Assembly (NCBI GenBank): GCA_028284155.1
Contig: JANQSF010000107.1
Coordinates: forward strand, 1 to 53,270
Direction: 5' to 3'
Length of the DNA: 53,270 nt
From: Phycisphaeraceae bacterium
GTDB lineage: Bacteria > Planctomycetota > Phycisphaerae > Phycisphaerales > Phycisphaeraceae
Shown here piece by piece: positions 24,579-32,076 of this stretch (its first letter is position 1; each line of letters begins with the position of its first letter). A model generated the notes under the pieces. It did no database searches, was not told the DNA's origin, and saw nothing but the letters and a program-made list of their open reading frames with translations. The position numbers were made by a program, and so were the translations under genes.

Positions 24579-24759
24579 GAAAGCAGTAAAGCAGCAAAAC
24601 AGGAATGCAGTAAATCGGATGGGCACGGTCTGGCGACTGAACAGTGTTGGACCAAACCGGGAGCACGTGTTCGACCCGCAATCATTTAGCGCGTCGCGCA
24701 CCGACAGTCCTCGGCCTCCCTCATTTCCTGCTTTTCTGTTCTACTGCTTTACTGCTTTG
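24579..24759. repeat. AAGCAGTAAAGCAG inverted repeat between convergent genes
   Basis: Left arm 24579-24612 (GAAAGCAGTAAAGCAGCAAA and following) and right arm 24725-24759 are imperfect reverse complements made of low-complexity CAG/AAA units. It lies exactly between the convergent symporter and isomerase genes and could act as a two-way terminator. Confidence 0.7.
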
Positions 24760-24766
24760 TCGCGGC

Positions 24767-25591
24767 CTAACCGCGACAACCCAGCTTCTGCATCATCGCG
24801 TCCGTGCTCTCGTATGCCTCCGTCACCCACTCGACGATCTTGCTCGGCTCCGGCGAGTATTCGAGTTCAATACTCACCGTCTGGTCGAACCCCGTGTCGC
24901 GGATCTGTTCGAGGTACTTGATGATCGGCACGACGCCGTGCCCGGGCGGCAGGTCGCCGTGGACCTTGCCGTTGCAGTCGCTCAGGTGCACGTGCTCGAT
25001 CAGCCCCTTGAGCCGCTTCACTTCCGCAGGCTTGATCTTCATGAGATAAAGGTGCGAGATGTCGCAGTTGGCCCGCACGACCTTGGGCATCCCAACGTCC
25101 TCGATGAACCTGACCATCGTGTCCACGGTGTTGATCAGCGACAGCTTGAACGGCTCAAGCTCCAACGCGATCTTCAAGCCAAGCTTCTTGGCGTACTTGC
25201 CCAGCTCCTTGCAGTTTTCGACTCCAATGCGCCATTGTTCTTGCGGCGGGATGACCTCCTGCTGCCAGATGTACTCGCCGATGACCAGCAGCAGGTTGTC
25301 GCAGTTCAACTCGTAACACAGGTCGAGGAACTTCTTGCACCGCTCGACGTGGAAGCGCTGCACCGACGGGTTGAAGTCGATCAGCCCGACGGCCACGCAA
25401 CACACGCTGGGGATGGGCAGGTGCAGCTTGCGGCACGTCCGCTTGATCAGCGTCTTCTCCTTCACGTCGATGTCGAGCGGGTCGGTGAAGATGTCGACGG
25501 TGTCGAAGCCGATCTTCTTGGTCTGTTCCAGGCCGAACTTCGTGCCCTTGCCAGCCTGTGCGAACGCGGAGTTGATGAGGCCGAGTTTCAT
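24767..25591 (-). CDS. Sugar phosphate isomerase/epimerase family TIM barrel (AP endonuclease family 2)
   Basis: Cytoplasmic TIM-barrel enzyme of 274 residues. Visible are the beta-strand 1 opening MKLGLINSAFA, the strand with LKIALELEPFKLSL (Glu metal ligand), the CDISHLYL stretch (Asp/His ligands), EHVHLSDCNGKVHGDLPPGHG (His/Asp and the typical PGxG loop) and the final SIELEYSPEPSK (Glu ligand). Such metal-dependent enzymes isomerise or cleave keto-sugars. The ATG at 25591 has AGGAG upstream. Convergent with the symporter and near an oxidoreductase and a DUF1080 protein, which suggests a role in 3-keto-glycoside use. Confidence 0.9.
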   Translation of the reverse strand: MKLGLINSAFAQAGKGTKFGLEQTKKIGFDTVDIFTDPLDIDVKEKTLIKRTCRKLHLPIPSVCCVAVGLIDFNPSVQRFHVERCKKFLDLCYELNCDNLLLVIGEYIWQQEVIPPQEQWRIGVENCKELGKYAKKLGLKIALELEPFKLSLINTVDTMVRFIEDVGMPKVVRANCDISHLYLMKIKPAEVKRLKGLIEHVHLSDCNGKVHGDLPPGHGVVPIIKYLEQIRDTGFDQTVSIELEYSPEPSKIVEWVTEAYESTDAMMQKLGCRG

Positions 25592-25622
25592 GGCGTGCTC
25601 CTGAATGCGTCTGGCAGGATTC

Positions 25623-26159
25623 CTAGCGACCAGATGCGAAGGACGCTAGTACCAGTCCAACTGATGCCAATGACGCCAACAATGCTACCCAAACAACCAA
25701 GCGGACGTACTCAATGCGCATCGACCTGATAGTCGGATCGAGGAAGCTGCCCGGTGGCGCTCCGGGTGGCAACTCCCAATGCCCTTTGAGTGGTCTCCAC
25801 ACCCAACCGTCGGCAACTCCACTCCTAACAACAACATGCCATATTCCCGAACACTCCTCGTATCGGGCCTTGAATCTCGCCGTAGGCCAACCACGGTACT
25901 CAAGCGGCATCGCACATCTCGTCACGTGTACGTTAAATGAGGCCGAACGGGCAGTTCCACCGTGAGTGCGAATAGAGTCACGGGCCTGCCGCATGACAGT
26001 CTTCACGGACCTTGGCAATCTTCCGTTCGTCCCTTTGCGTAACCAACTCATACATCCAATGACAATCGGAGTTGCCACGATCAACGTGTAACAACTCTTG
26101 GACAAGACATCGACTTGGGCTGCAATCCAAGACACACTCACAAAGTCAATGGTGGACAT
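25623..26159 (-). CDS. Hypothetical membrane protein
   Basis: Unrecognised protein of 178 residues with a hydrophobic stretch near the N terminus (CYTLIVATPIVIGCMSWL) and a membrane helix at the C terminus (LVVWVALLASLASVGLVLASF). The middle (WPTARFKARYEECSGIWHVV and WVWRPLKGHWELPPG) is soluble. The ATG at 26159 has GGAG six bases upstream. Its GC content is lower than its neighbours', which may mean recent acquisition. It lies between the isomerase and the oxidoreductase on the same strand. Confidence 0.7.
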   Translation of the reverse strand: MSTIDFVSVSWIAAQVDVLSKSCYTLIVATPIVIGCMSWLRKGTNGRLPRSVKTVMRQARDSIRTHGGTARSASFNVHVTRCAMPLEYRGWPTARFKARYEECSGIWHVVVRSGVADGWVWRPLKGHWELPPGAPPGSFLDPTIRSMRIEYVRLVVWVALLASLASVGLVLASFASGR

Positions 26160-26201
26160 GGACTACTCCGGCACTGCGCGCTGTTTGATACGTTTATCCG
26201 A

Positions 26202-27320
26202 TCAGGACATTTCAATAGCACGATGCTGCCCCGCGCTCTCGTAACACGCCTCCACCAGCACCATCGTCTTGAGATTGTCCTCGCCCCCGATCGCCGGCTC
26301 GTCGCCCGTCTCCAGCGCGACGAGCAGTTGTGCCATCGTGCCGACGAACGCGTCGGGGAACCACACCTCGTCCCAGCGCGGCTGGAACCACTGACCCGGA
26401 CACTTGGTCGTCGCGAAGTCGATCGTGCTTGGCGTGCGGGCGGGGTATTCCGGCCAACCGATCGTGCCGCGGGCGATGCCCTCCGTGCCTTCGACCCGCC
26501 AGTGGATGCCGATGTCTCGACCGTCCTTGCGCGGTGGCACGCCGTCGGGCACGGCCCAGACGTCGTCCCAGCCCGAGGCGCGCAGGCCGGACTCGTATTC
26601 GAGGATGTACATCGCGATGCCGTCGGTGTGGTCGAACTTCGTCGCGGTACGCGGGTCGGACCTGACACTTGCATAGACGCGCTGCGGGTCGCCGAACCAG
26701 TAGCGGAACGTGTCCAGGTGGTGGATGCTCATGATCCGCAGAGTGACCCAGCCCTGCCGCTCCTGCCAGGGCATCCAGTGCGGGATCGCGCGCATGTCGA
26801 TCGTCGCGACGACCGGCTCGCCCAGGTCGCCGCGCTCGATCAGCGTCTTGCACGCACGCACCGACTGGTCGTAACGCATGTTCTGATTGACAGCCAGCGT
26901 GATGCCCGCCTCTTTGCACAGCTTCACGACCTCGACCGCCTCGGCGTAGTTCGCGCCAAGCGGCTTCTGCGCAAGCACGCCGCGGATGTGGCAGTTGTGT
27001 TTGACGATGTCGCGGATCACGTCGAGCTGAATGTCCGGCGGCACGGCCACGTCGACGACCTGCACGTCCTTGTCTTCGAGCATCTGCTGGTAGGTGTCGT
27101 AGGCTTTGTCGATGCCGTGCCGGTCAGCCACGGCCTGCGCTTTGGCCGGGTTGCGTGACGCGATGGCGACGGGGTTGAACCCCGCGGCCCGGTAGGCGAC
27201 GAGGTGGCAGTCAGCCATGATGAACCCGCTGCCGATGCAGCCGATCCCCGGCGACTTGTCCGTCGGCAGGTCGGACAGATGACGCAGGTCCAGGTCGATG
27301 TTGAGATTCGTCGTGGTCAT
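26202..27320 (-). CDS. Gfo/Idh/MocA family oxidoreductase
   Basis: NAD(P)-dependent sugar dehydrogenase family, 372 residues. The Rossmann motif GCIGSGFIMADCH is at about 27-39, and the second domain has the IHHLDTFRYWFG motif with its conserved His. The usual EKP motif is QKP here (VLAQKPLGANYAEA), a less common variant. The start at 27320 gives a normal N terminus of about 25 residues before the Rossmann fold; the upstream open frame (to 27482) translates a palindromic repeat. Likely oxidises a sugar hydroxyl, possibly C3 of a glycoside. Divergent from the DUF1080 gene across 243 bases holding palindrome family A. Confidence 0.9.
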   Translation of the reverse strand: MTTTNLNIDLDLRHLSDLPTDKSPGIGCIGSGFIMADCHLVAYRAAGFNPVAIASRNPAKAQAVADRHGIDKAYDTYQQMLEDKDVQVVDVAVPPDIQLDVIRDIVKHNCHIRGVLAQKPLGANYAEAVEVVKLCKEAGITLAVNQNMRYDQSVRACKTLIERGDLGEPVVATIDMRAIPHWMPWQERQGWVTLRIMSIHHLDTFRYWFGDPQRVYASVRSDPRTATKFDHTDGIAMYILEYESGLRASGWDDVWAVPDGVPPRKDGRDIGIHWRVEGTEGIARGTIGWPEYPARTPSTIDFATTKCPGQWFQPRWDEVWFPDAFVGTMAQLLVALETGDEPAIGGEDNLKTMVLVEACYESAGQHRAIEMS

Positions 27321-27414
27321 GGCGGCGATTGTAAAGAACCGAAGCGAGGCTCGCGCGACAGCGTGAAATCGATGGTGTACTGGAGACGGCAGACTGTCAA
27401 CGGGGCGTTTGTCT

Positions 27415-27483
27415 CGTGCCACGGCCGTGTCGGCCGTGCGGTTCATCAACGGTGCTTCGCACGGCCGACACGGCCGTGGCACA
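27415..27483. repeat. Dispersed palindrome, family A, copy 2
   Basis: Arms 27415-27440 and 27458-27483 with a 17-base spacer, the same geometry as the copy at 14710-14778. It lies in the divergent promoter region between the oxidoreductase and DUF1080 genes. Confidence 0.88.
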
Positions 27484-27563
27484 AATCCGGGGCCCGAAGG
27501 ACTCCTCCAGCGGAATGGGTCCTGTTATGATCAGGCCGTATTCACCTAAGCAAAGGCCAACCG

Positions 27564-28298
27564 ATGACTCGAACCGCGCTTGTCGTCACCGCTTTCTTCC
27601 TCGCCGTCGCGCTGCTTCCATGGACGACCCGCGCCGCGGAACAACCGCCCAACACGTTGACGCCGAAGGAGAAGCAGGCCGGCTGGCGGCTGCTTTTCGA
27701 TGGCAAGACGACCAAGGGTTGGCGGGGTTACAACATGGACAAGATGCCGCCGGGCTGGAAGGTGATCGACGGCGCGCTGGTGCGCGTGTCCGGCGGCGCG
27801 GGCGGCAAGGGTGCCGGCGGCGGCGACGACATCATCACCGTGGACCAATTCGACAACTTCGAGTTGCGTTTGGAGTGGAAGGTCACAGCCGGCGGGAACA
27901 GCGGCGTGCTGTATCGCTGCGTCGAGGGCGCGCGGACGTCGTGGCATGTCGCGCCGGAGATGCAGGTGCTGGACAACAAGCCGCACAAGACGCGCAAGGG
28001 GTCGCAGTTGGCCGGCGCGTTGTACGACCTGTACGCCCCGTCGAAAGACGTGACCAAGCCGGCGGGCCAATGGAACGCCGCCCGCGTTGTAGCCAACGGC
28101 GCGAAGGTCGAGCATTGGCTCAACGGTGTGAGGCTTCTCGAATACGACCTGGACAGCGACGACTGGAAACAGCGCATCGCCAACAGCAAGTTCCGCAATC
28201 TGCGCGGCTTCGCCAAGGCCCGCAAGGGTCACATCTGTCTGCAGGACCACACGAAACGGCTCGAATACCGCAACATCAAGATCCGACCGATCAAGTGA
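27564..28298 (+). CDS. DUF1080 protein, 3-keto-disaccharide hydrolase family
   Basis: Exported protein of 244 residues: signal peptide 1-24 (TALVVTAFFLAVALLPWTTRA), then one DUF1080 beta-jelly-roll domain. Typical motifs are WRLLFDGKTTKGWRGYN (about 41-57), DNFELRLEWKVTAGGNSGVL (the NSGVxxR signature) and VEHWLNGVRLLEYDLDSDDW near the end. Family members cleave 3-keto-glycosides made by Gfo/Idh/MocA dehydrogenases. Good ribosome site (AAAGG). The next gene starts 55 bases later on the same strand, so the two are probably co-transcribed. Confidence 0.92.
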   Translation: MTRTALVVTAFFLAVALLPWTTRAAEQPPNTLTPKEKQAGWRLLFDGKTTKGWRGYNMDKMPPGWKVIDGALVRVSGGAGGKGAGGGDDIITVDQFDNFELRLEWKVTAGGNSGVLYRCVEGARTSWHVAPEMQVLDNKPHKTRKGSQLAGALYDLYAPSKDVTKPAGQWNAARVVANGAKVEHWLNGVRLLEYDLDSDDWKQRIANSKFRNLRGFAKARKGHICLQDHTKRLEYRNIKIRPIK

Positions 28299-28353
28299 CC
28301 GCAAGCCCCCGGAACAAGACGTCCCCGGCATGGATCACCCCGGAAAACTCGAC

Positions 28354-29121
28354 ATGCCCCATACCAACCGACCGCTCGCCGCACTGTTAGTCGTTGTCAC
28401 CTGCCTGTGGGTTTGGCCAACCACCGCGTCCGCGGTGACGCCGACGCAAAGAGACGTGCGCTACAGCGACAAGTACGAGCGCAGCGTGCTCGACTTCTGG
28501 CAGGCCAAGTCGAAGACGCCGACGCCCGTGGTGATCTACTTCCACGGCGGCGGGTTCCGGGCCGGCGACAAGACCCACTTCCACCGAAGCAGGATGCTGC
28601 GCGAGTACCTCGGCAAGGGCGTGTCGTTTGCGACGGTGAACTACCCGTTCCTCAAGCAGATCGACAACGACTACTTCGCGATCCTGCGTCACACCGAAGA
28701 GGCGATCAAGTTCCTGCAGGGCAAGGCCAAGTCGTGGAACATCGACCCGAAACGGCTGGCTGTCAGCGGCAGCTCGGCCGGCGCGTTGATCAGCGGGCAC
28801 CTCGGGCATGGGACGAAGCTGGGCATCAGCGCCGTGTTCGCCATCCAGCAGCCGATCGGCACGGACGCGATGGTGTTGCCGAAGATCAAACGCGGCGGGC
28901 CGATGACGATCCTTTACACACGGTCGAACACGAAAGACCGCGTGCATCACCCCGACTTCGCCAAGCGTGTCTACGACGCCTGCCAGCAGGCGGGCATTTA
29001 CAGCGAGGTGTGGGGCACGGCCGCCAGCGGCCTGCCGACATTGAAAGGCCGCGTGCGCATCGAAGACCACGTGATGGGGCGACTGCTCAAGCTGTGGAAG
29101 CTGAAAGATTCCGAGAAGTAA
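28354..29121 (+). CDS. Exported alpha/beta hydrolase (carboxylesterase type)
   Basis: Protein of 255 residues with signal peptide (1-28, LAALLVVVTCLWVWPTTASA). The alpha/beta-hydrolase features are VIYFHGGGFRAGDK (oxyanion HGGG), the nucleophile elbow GSSAG at about 138-142 and a C-terminal His in RIEDHVMGRL. It is of the BD-FAE-like family that removes acetyl or feruloyl groups from polysaccharides. The ATG at 28354 is preferred to one eight codons upstream because it gives a standard signal peptide. It follows the DUF1080 gene. Confidence 0.88.
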   Translation: MPHTNRPLAALLVVVTCLWVWPTTASAVTPTQRDVRYSDKYERSVLDFWQAKSKTPTPVVIYFHGGGFRAGDKTHFHRSRMLREYLGKGVSFATVNYPFLKQIDNDYFAILRHTEEAIKFLQGKAKSWNIDPKRLAVSGSSAGALISGHLGHGTKLGISAVFAIQQPIGTDAMVLPKIKRGGPMTILYTRSNTKDRVHHPDFAKRVYDACQQAGIYSEVWGTAASGLPTLKGRVRIEDHVMGRLLKLWKLKDSEK

Positions 29122-29261
29122 CGCGCGAAGTGCGCTCTCAGCACACGGTGCGTCGTGCGCGGTCGCCGCTCAATGCCAGTTTCTGCTTGGCACGCGCTAC
29201 AGATCTCTTGAACACGCTCTGGAACTGACTTTGCCGAAACAAAGTGCGGCACGCCGGTTCG

Positions 29262-29699
29262 CTACGACTGCAGTTCGTTCTTCCGCCTCGCACCGGAGGC
29301 CTTCGACGGCGTGGGCGGGTTCTTCATGGTGAACCGGTGGTCTTCGACCAAGCGCAACAGGTCGAACGAACTGATGACGCCGGCGATCCGTTTCTCGTGC
29401 ACGACGACGAGGTGGTGGACGTGGTGGTTGCGCATGATCCGCGCGGCCGTGGACGGGTCGTCGTAGGGCGTGACGGTGAACACGCGATCGGACATGACCT
29501 TGCTGATCGGCGTGCCGTCCGAGTGCGTGTCGAGCAGGTCGGTGGCGGTGACAATACCGACCGGTTCACCCTCCGGCCCAACGACCGGGAAACAACTAAC
29601 CCGGTGTTCACTCATCACCGACCGGACATGCCCGACGGTCTGGTGCGGCGTCATGGACATGACCCGGCTGACCATCAACTGCTCGACTTTGACGTTCAC
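29262..29699 (-). CDS. CBS-domain pair protein (third gene of a CBS operon)
   Basis: Protein of 145 residues with two CBS motifs: VSRVMSMTPHQTVGHVRSVM with FPVVGPEGEPVGIVTATDLL, then VMSDRVFTVTPYDDPSTAAR with HLVVVHEKRIAGVISSFDLL. CBS pairs bind adenosine nucleotides. The frame is open far upstream, but a GTG at 29699 with AAAGGA just before it, right after the stop of the preceding gene (29711), is the likely start. Ends with a short basic tail. No catalytic domain is attached, so it acts by binding partners. Confidence 0.9.
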   Translation of the reverse strand: MNVKVEQLMVSRVMSMTPHQTVGHVRSVMSEHRVSCFPVVGPEGEPVGIVTATDLLDTHSDGTPISKVMSDRVFTVTPYDDPSTAARIMRNHHVHHLVVVHEKRIAGVISSFDLLRLVEDHRFTMKNPPTPSKASGARRKNELQS

Positions 29700-29710
29700 A
29701 AAGCGTCCTT

Positions 29711-30205
29711 TCAGGAGGCCAATTGCTTGCGGAGGTAGGCCGTCACGCGCTTGGGGCTGACGACGCCCACGACGTGGTCGTTCACGTCGAGCACCGGCAC
29801 ATGACGCAGGCCGCTGACGGCGATCACGCACAGCGCGGCGGCCGGGCTGTCCGACTCGTACACCGCGACCGGGTCGGCGGTCATGACCTCGCTGACCGGC
29901 CTGTCCTTCAACTCGTCGAATCGGTCGGCGACTTTGTCGAGCACGTCGCGTTCGGTGAAGATGCCCTTAAGCTTGCCGTCTTCGACGATCAGCACGCAGG
30001 CGTGATCGACCCGCTGAACCTCCTGCATCGCCTGCCGGATGCTGGCGTTCGGTGGGAGCGTGACCACGGGCTTGATCTCCAGTTGACCGACCGTGTGCTC
30101 GCATAGCGCGCGTTCAACGGCGTCGGTGTGTTCCGCCTCGTCGTAGTTGCTCAGCGGGTCTTCGTACGGCTGAGCGTCGGTCTGATGTCGGGTTCGCTTT
30201 TCCAT
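29711..30205 (-). CDS. CBS-domain pair protein (second gene of a CBS operon)
   Basis: Protein of 164 residues. A polar N-terminal extension (1-45, rich in His, Asp and Glu) precedes two CBS motifs: LPPNASIRQAMQEVQRVDHA with KGIFTERDVLDKV, then VMTADPVAVYESDSPAAALC with VPVLDVNDHVVGVVSPKRV. The ATG overlaps the stop of the gene upstream as TAATG, so translation is coupled. A role as an energy sensor is the usual reading for the family; the target is unknown. Confidence 0.92.
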   Translation of the reverse strand: MEKRTRHQTDAQPYEDPLSNYDEAEHTDAVERALCEHTVGQLEIKPVVTLPPNASIRQAMQEVQRVDHACVLIVEDGKLKGIFTERDVLDKVADRFDELKDRPVSEVMTADPVAVYESDSPAAALCVIAVSGLRHVPVLDVNDHVVGVVSPKRVTAYLRKQLAS

Positions 30206-30675
30206 TACGCGCCCTCTCTGCTGTCGGTAAAGGGTTTGCCGCCCACGCGGGCCGTGGCGACGATGCGCGGGAAGTAATCGGCGATGTACTCCGACACGCC
30301 CCGCTGACCTGTTAGCGCAACGGCCTTGCCTTCGACGTCGGTCACGACGGCGAACCGCAGGTCGTGCTCCTCCAGGGCATCGACGAGCCGAACGATCGGC
30401 TCGTCTTGTCGGATCGGCTTCCAGACACCCGCTGTCACGTCGCCGATCTCCCGGTCCAACGCGCCGGGGTCGTGCAGCAGCAGGTTGATCAGGATGCGCT
30501 CGGTGAACTTACCGATCGGGACGCCGGCTTCGTCGACGACCACGACGCACCCCAGCCCCGCTTTCCGCATGGCCTCGATCGCCTGACGCACGGTCATGGA
30601 CCGATCGGCCTTGATCAGCGGCCTCAGCGGCAATTTCGAAACGGGTTCGTTGAGCATGTCTTGTTCGAGTCCCAT
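30205..30675 (-). CDS. CBS-domain pair protein (first gene of a CBS operon)
   Basis: Protein of 156 residues from the ATG at 30675, which has AGGAG eight bases upstream (a GTG three codons earlier sits on the ribosome site and is unlikely). CBS motifs: IKADRSMTVRQAIEAMRKAG with PIGKFTERILINLLL, then a less regular second one with VDALEEHDLRFAVVTDVEG. First gene of a run of three proteins with the same architecture and different sequences. Divergent from the NHL gene. Confidence 0.9.
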   Translation of the reverse strand: MGLEQDMLNEPVSKLPLRPLIKADRSMTVRQAIEAMRKAGLGCVVVVDEAGVPIGKFTERILINLLLHDPGALDREIGDVTAGVWKPIRQDEPIVRLVDALEEHDLRFAVVTDVEGKAVALTGQRGVSEYIADYFPRIVATARVGGKPFTDSREGA

Positions 30676-30833
30676 GATGTGCACTCCTGTTATCTTTATC
30701 TTGTCTTCCTTCCCCCAATCCGGCTATGGGTGCGTGGGCTGATTGACCGGTGGGGGAATCCCCGTCAGCCAAGCTGAGCAAGAGACGAGAAACCGGCGTG
30801 GTACACTGTTCGGCCTCACCAAAGGAGACTCAT

Positions 30834-31907
30834 ATGCAGGGTTCCACGACACGCCGTACGTTCTTGAAAGCGGGTGCCACGACCCTCGCGGCGGCGGCGG
30901 CCGGGCCGATGGTCATCACGCCCGCACGCGGCGCGGCGGACAAGCCAATCGTCGGCGGGGGGGCTTATAAGTACGAGTGCGTCCACGACTGGGGTGCCAA
31001 TAGCCTGCCGGCCAGCGCGTCGTACGGCAACGCGTCGCACGGCGTCGCATTGGACAAGGCCGGCCGAATCTACATCACGCACAACCAGGGCGCCCCCGGA
31101 AGTGTGTTCGTGTTCGACCCGGAGGGCAAGTTCATCAAGTCGCTGGGCGGTTTCCACGTCGCCGGCGGGCGCAGCCGGGGGCACGGCATCGACATCCGCG
31201 AGGAGAACGGGCAGGAGTTTTTGTACCTCGCCGCGTCCGACGTGAACATGGGCTGGGTCAAGTGCGACCTGAACGGGCAGGTCGTGTGGACCAAGGGCAA
31301 AGCGGACATCCACAAAGACAGCGGCAAGTACGGCAAGGGCGTGCGCTACCGGCCGACCAACACGTCGTTCACGCCCGATGGCGGTTACGTGCTGGGCGAC
31401 GGGTACGGGTCGAACCTGTTGCACCAATACAACGCGAAAGACGAGTACGTGCGCAGCATCGGCGGCGGCGGCACGGCCGACGGCAAGTTCCGCACGCCGC
31501 ACGGCCAATGGCTCGACACCCGCGACGGCAAGGCCAAGATCGTCGTGGCCGACCGGGCCAACAAACGCCTGCAATGGTTCGACACCGACGGTAAGCACCT
31601 GCACACGCTGGGCGGGTTCCTTTTCCCGGCCGACATCGACACGCAGGGCGACCTGATGCTGGTGCCCGACCTGCACTGCCGCATCACGATTCTGGACAGG
31701 TCGAACAAGGTCGTCGCGCAGCTCGGCGAGGACGCCGAATGGCGTAAGCAGGCGTTGGCCGGCTTCAAGATGCGCGGGCAACGACCCAAGTGGCGGCCCG
31801 CACGCTTTATCCATCCGCACGACGCTGCGTTCGACAAGGACGGCAACATCTACTGCGCCGAATGGGTCAGCACGGGGCGGGTGACGAAGCTGCGCAGAGT
31901 GGATTAA
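30834..31907 (+). CDS. Tat-exported NHL-repeat protein
   Basis: Protein of 357 residues. N terminus MQGSTTRRTFLKAGATTLAA is a twin-arginine signal (TRRTFLKAG), so the protein folds in the cytoplasm before export. The mature part is an NHL/six-bladed propeller with repeats such as SHGVALDKAGRIYITHN, PDGGYVLGDGYGSNLLHQYN, GKFRTPHGQWLDTRDGK and PHDAAFDKDGNIYCAEW. Planctomycetes have many of these; some are peptidylglycine-lyase-like, but key metal ligands cannot be assigned here. Start set by AAAGGAGA before the ATG at 30834. Function unknown, possibly linked to extracellular sugar enzymes around it. Confidence 0.88.
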   Translation: MQGSTTRRTFLKAGATTLAAAAAGPMVITPARGAADKPIVGGGAYKYECVHDWGANSLPASASYGNASHGVALDKAGRIYITHNQGAPGSVFVFDPEGKFIKSLGGFHVAGGRSRGHGIDIREENGQEFLYLAASDVNMGWVKCDLNGQVVWTKGKADIHKDSGKYGKGVRYRPTNTSFTPDGGYVLGDGYGSNLLHQYNAKDEYVRSIGGGGTADGKFRTPHGQWLDTRDGKAKIVVADRANKRLQWFDTDGKHLHTLGGFLFPADIDTQGDLMLVPDLHCRITILDRSNKVVAQLGEDAEWRKQALAGFKMRGQRPKWRPARFIHPHDAAFDKDGNIYCAEWVSTGRVTKLRRVD

Positions 31908-31913
31908 GTCGAG

Positions 31914-31946
31914 AAACCACAGATGAACACAGATTGACACAGATCA
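31914..31946. repeat. ACAGATnnACACAGAT-type intergenic repeat
   Basis: A direct-repeat-rich stretch of CACAGAT units (CCACAGATGAACACAGATTG and following). It lies seven bases after the NHL stop codon and is of a type often found between planctomycete genes. Confidence 0.6.
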
Positions 31947-31951
31947 AGATT

Positions 31952-32033
31952 GGGAGGGCGAGGCTCCGTCCCAGCCGCGGCCGCTTCTGGGCGATCAATC
32001 CGCCACGCGGCCCGTACGGAGCCTCGCCCTCCC
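31952..32033. repeat. GGGAGGGCGAGGCTCCG inverted repeat
   Basis: Perfect 17-base arms (31952-31968 and 32017-32033) with a 48-base loop containing GCGGCCGC. It lies between the NHL and sialate esterase genes. Confidence 0.88.
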
Positions 32034-32076
32034 GAATAAGACCGCACACCATTGCCGACATTACTCGGAGTACACC

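Noticed and set aside
24644..25729. 361-codon open frame on the plus strand
   Set aside because: Antisense to the sugar isomerase and partly through a repeat; no family features.
26115..27158. 347-codon open frame on the plus strand
   Set aside because: Antisense to the Gfo/Idh/MocA gene; no domain or ribosome site.
30816..31940. 374-codon open frame on the minus strand
   Set aside because: Antisense to the Tat/NHL gene, which has an export signal and propeller repeats.
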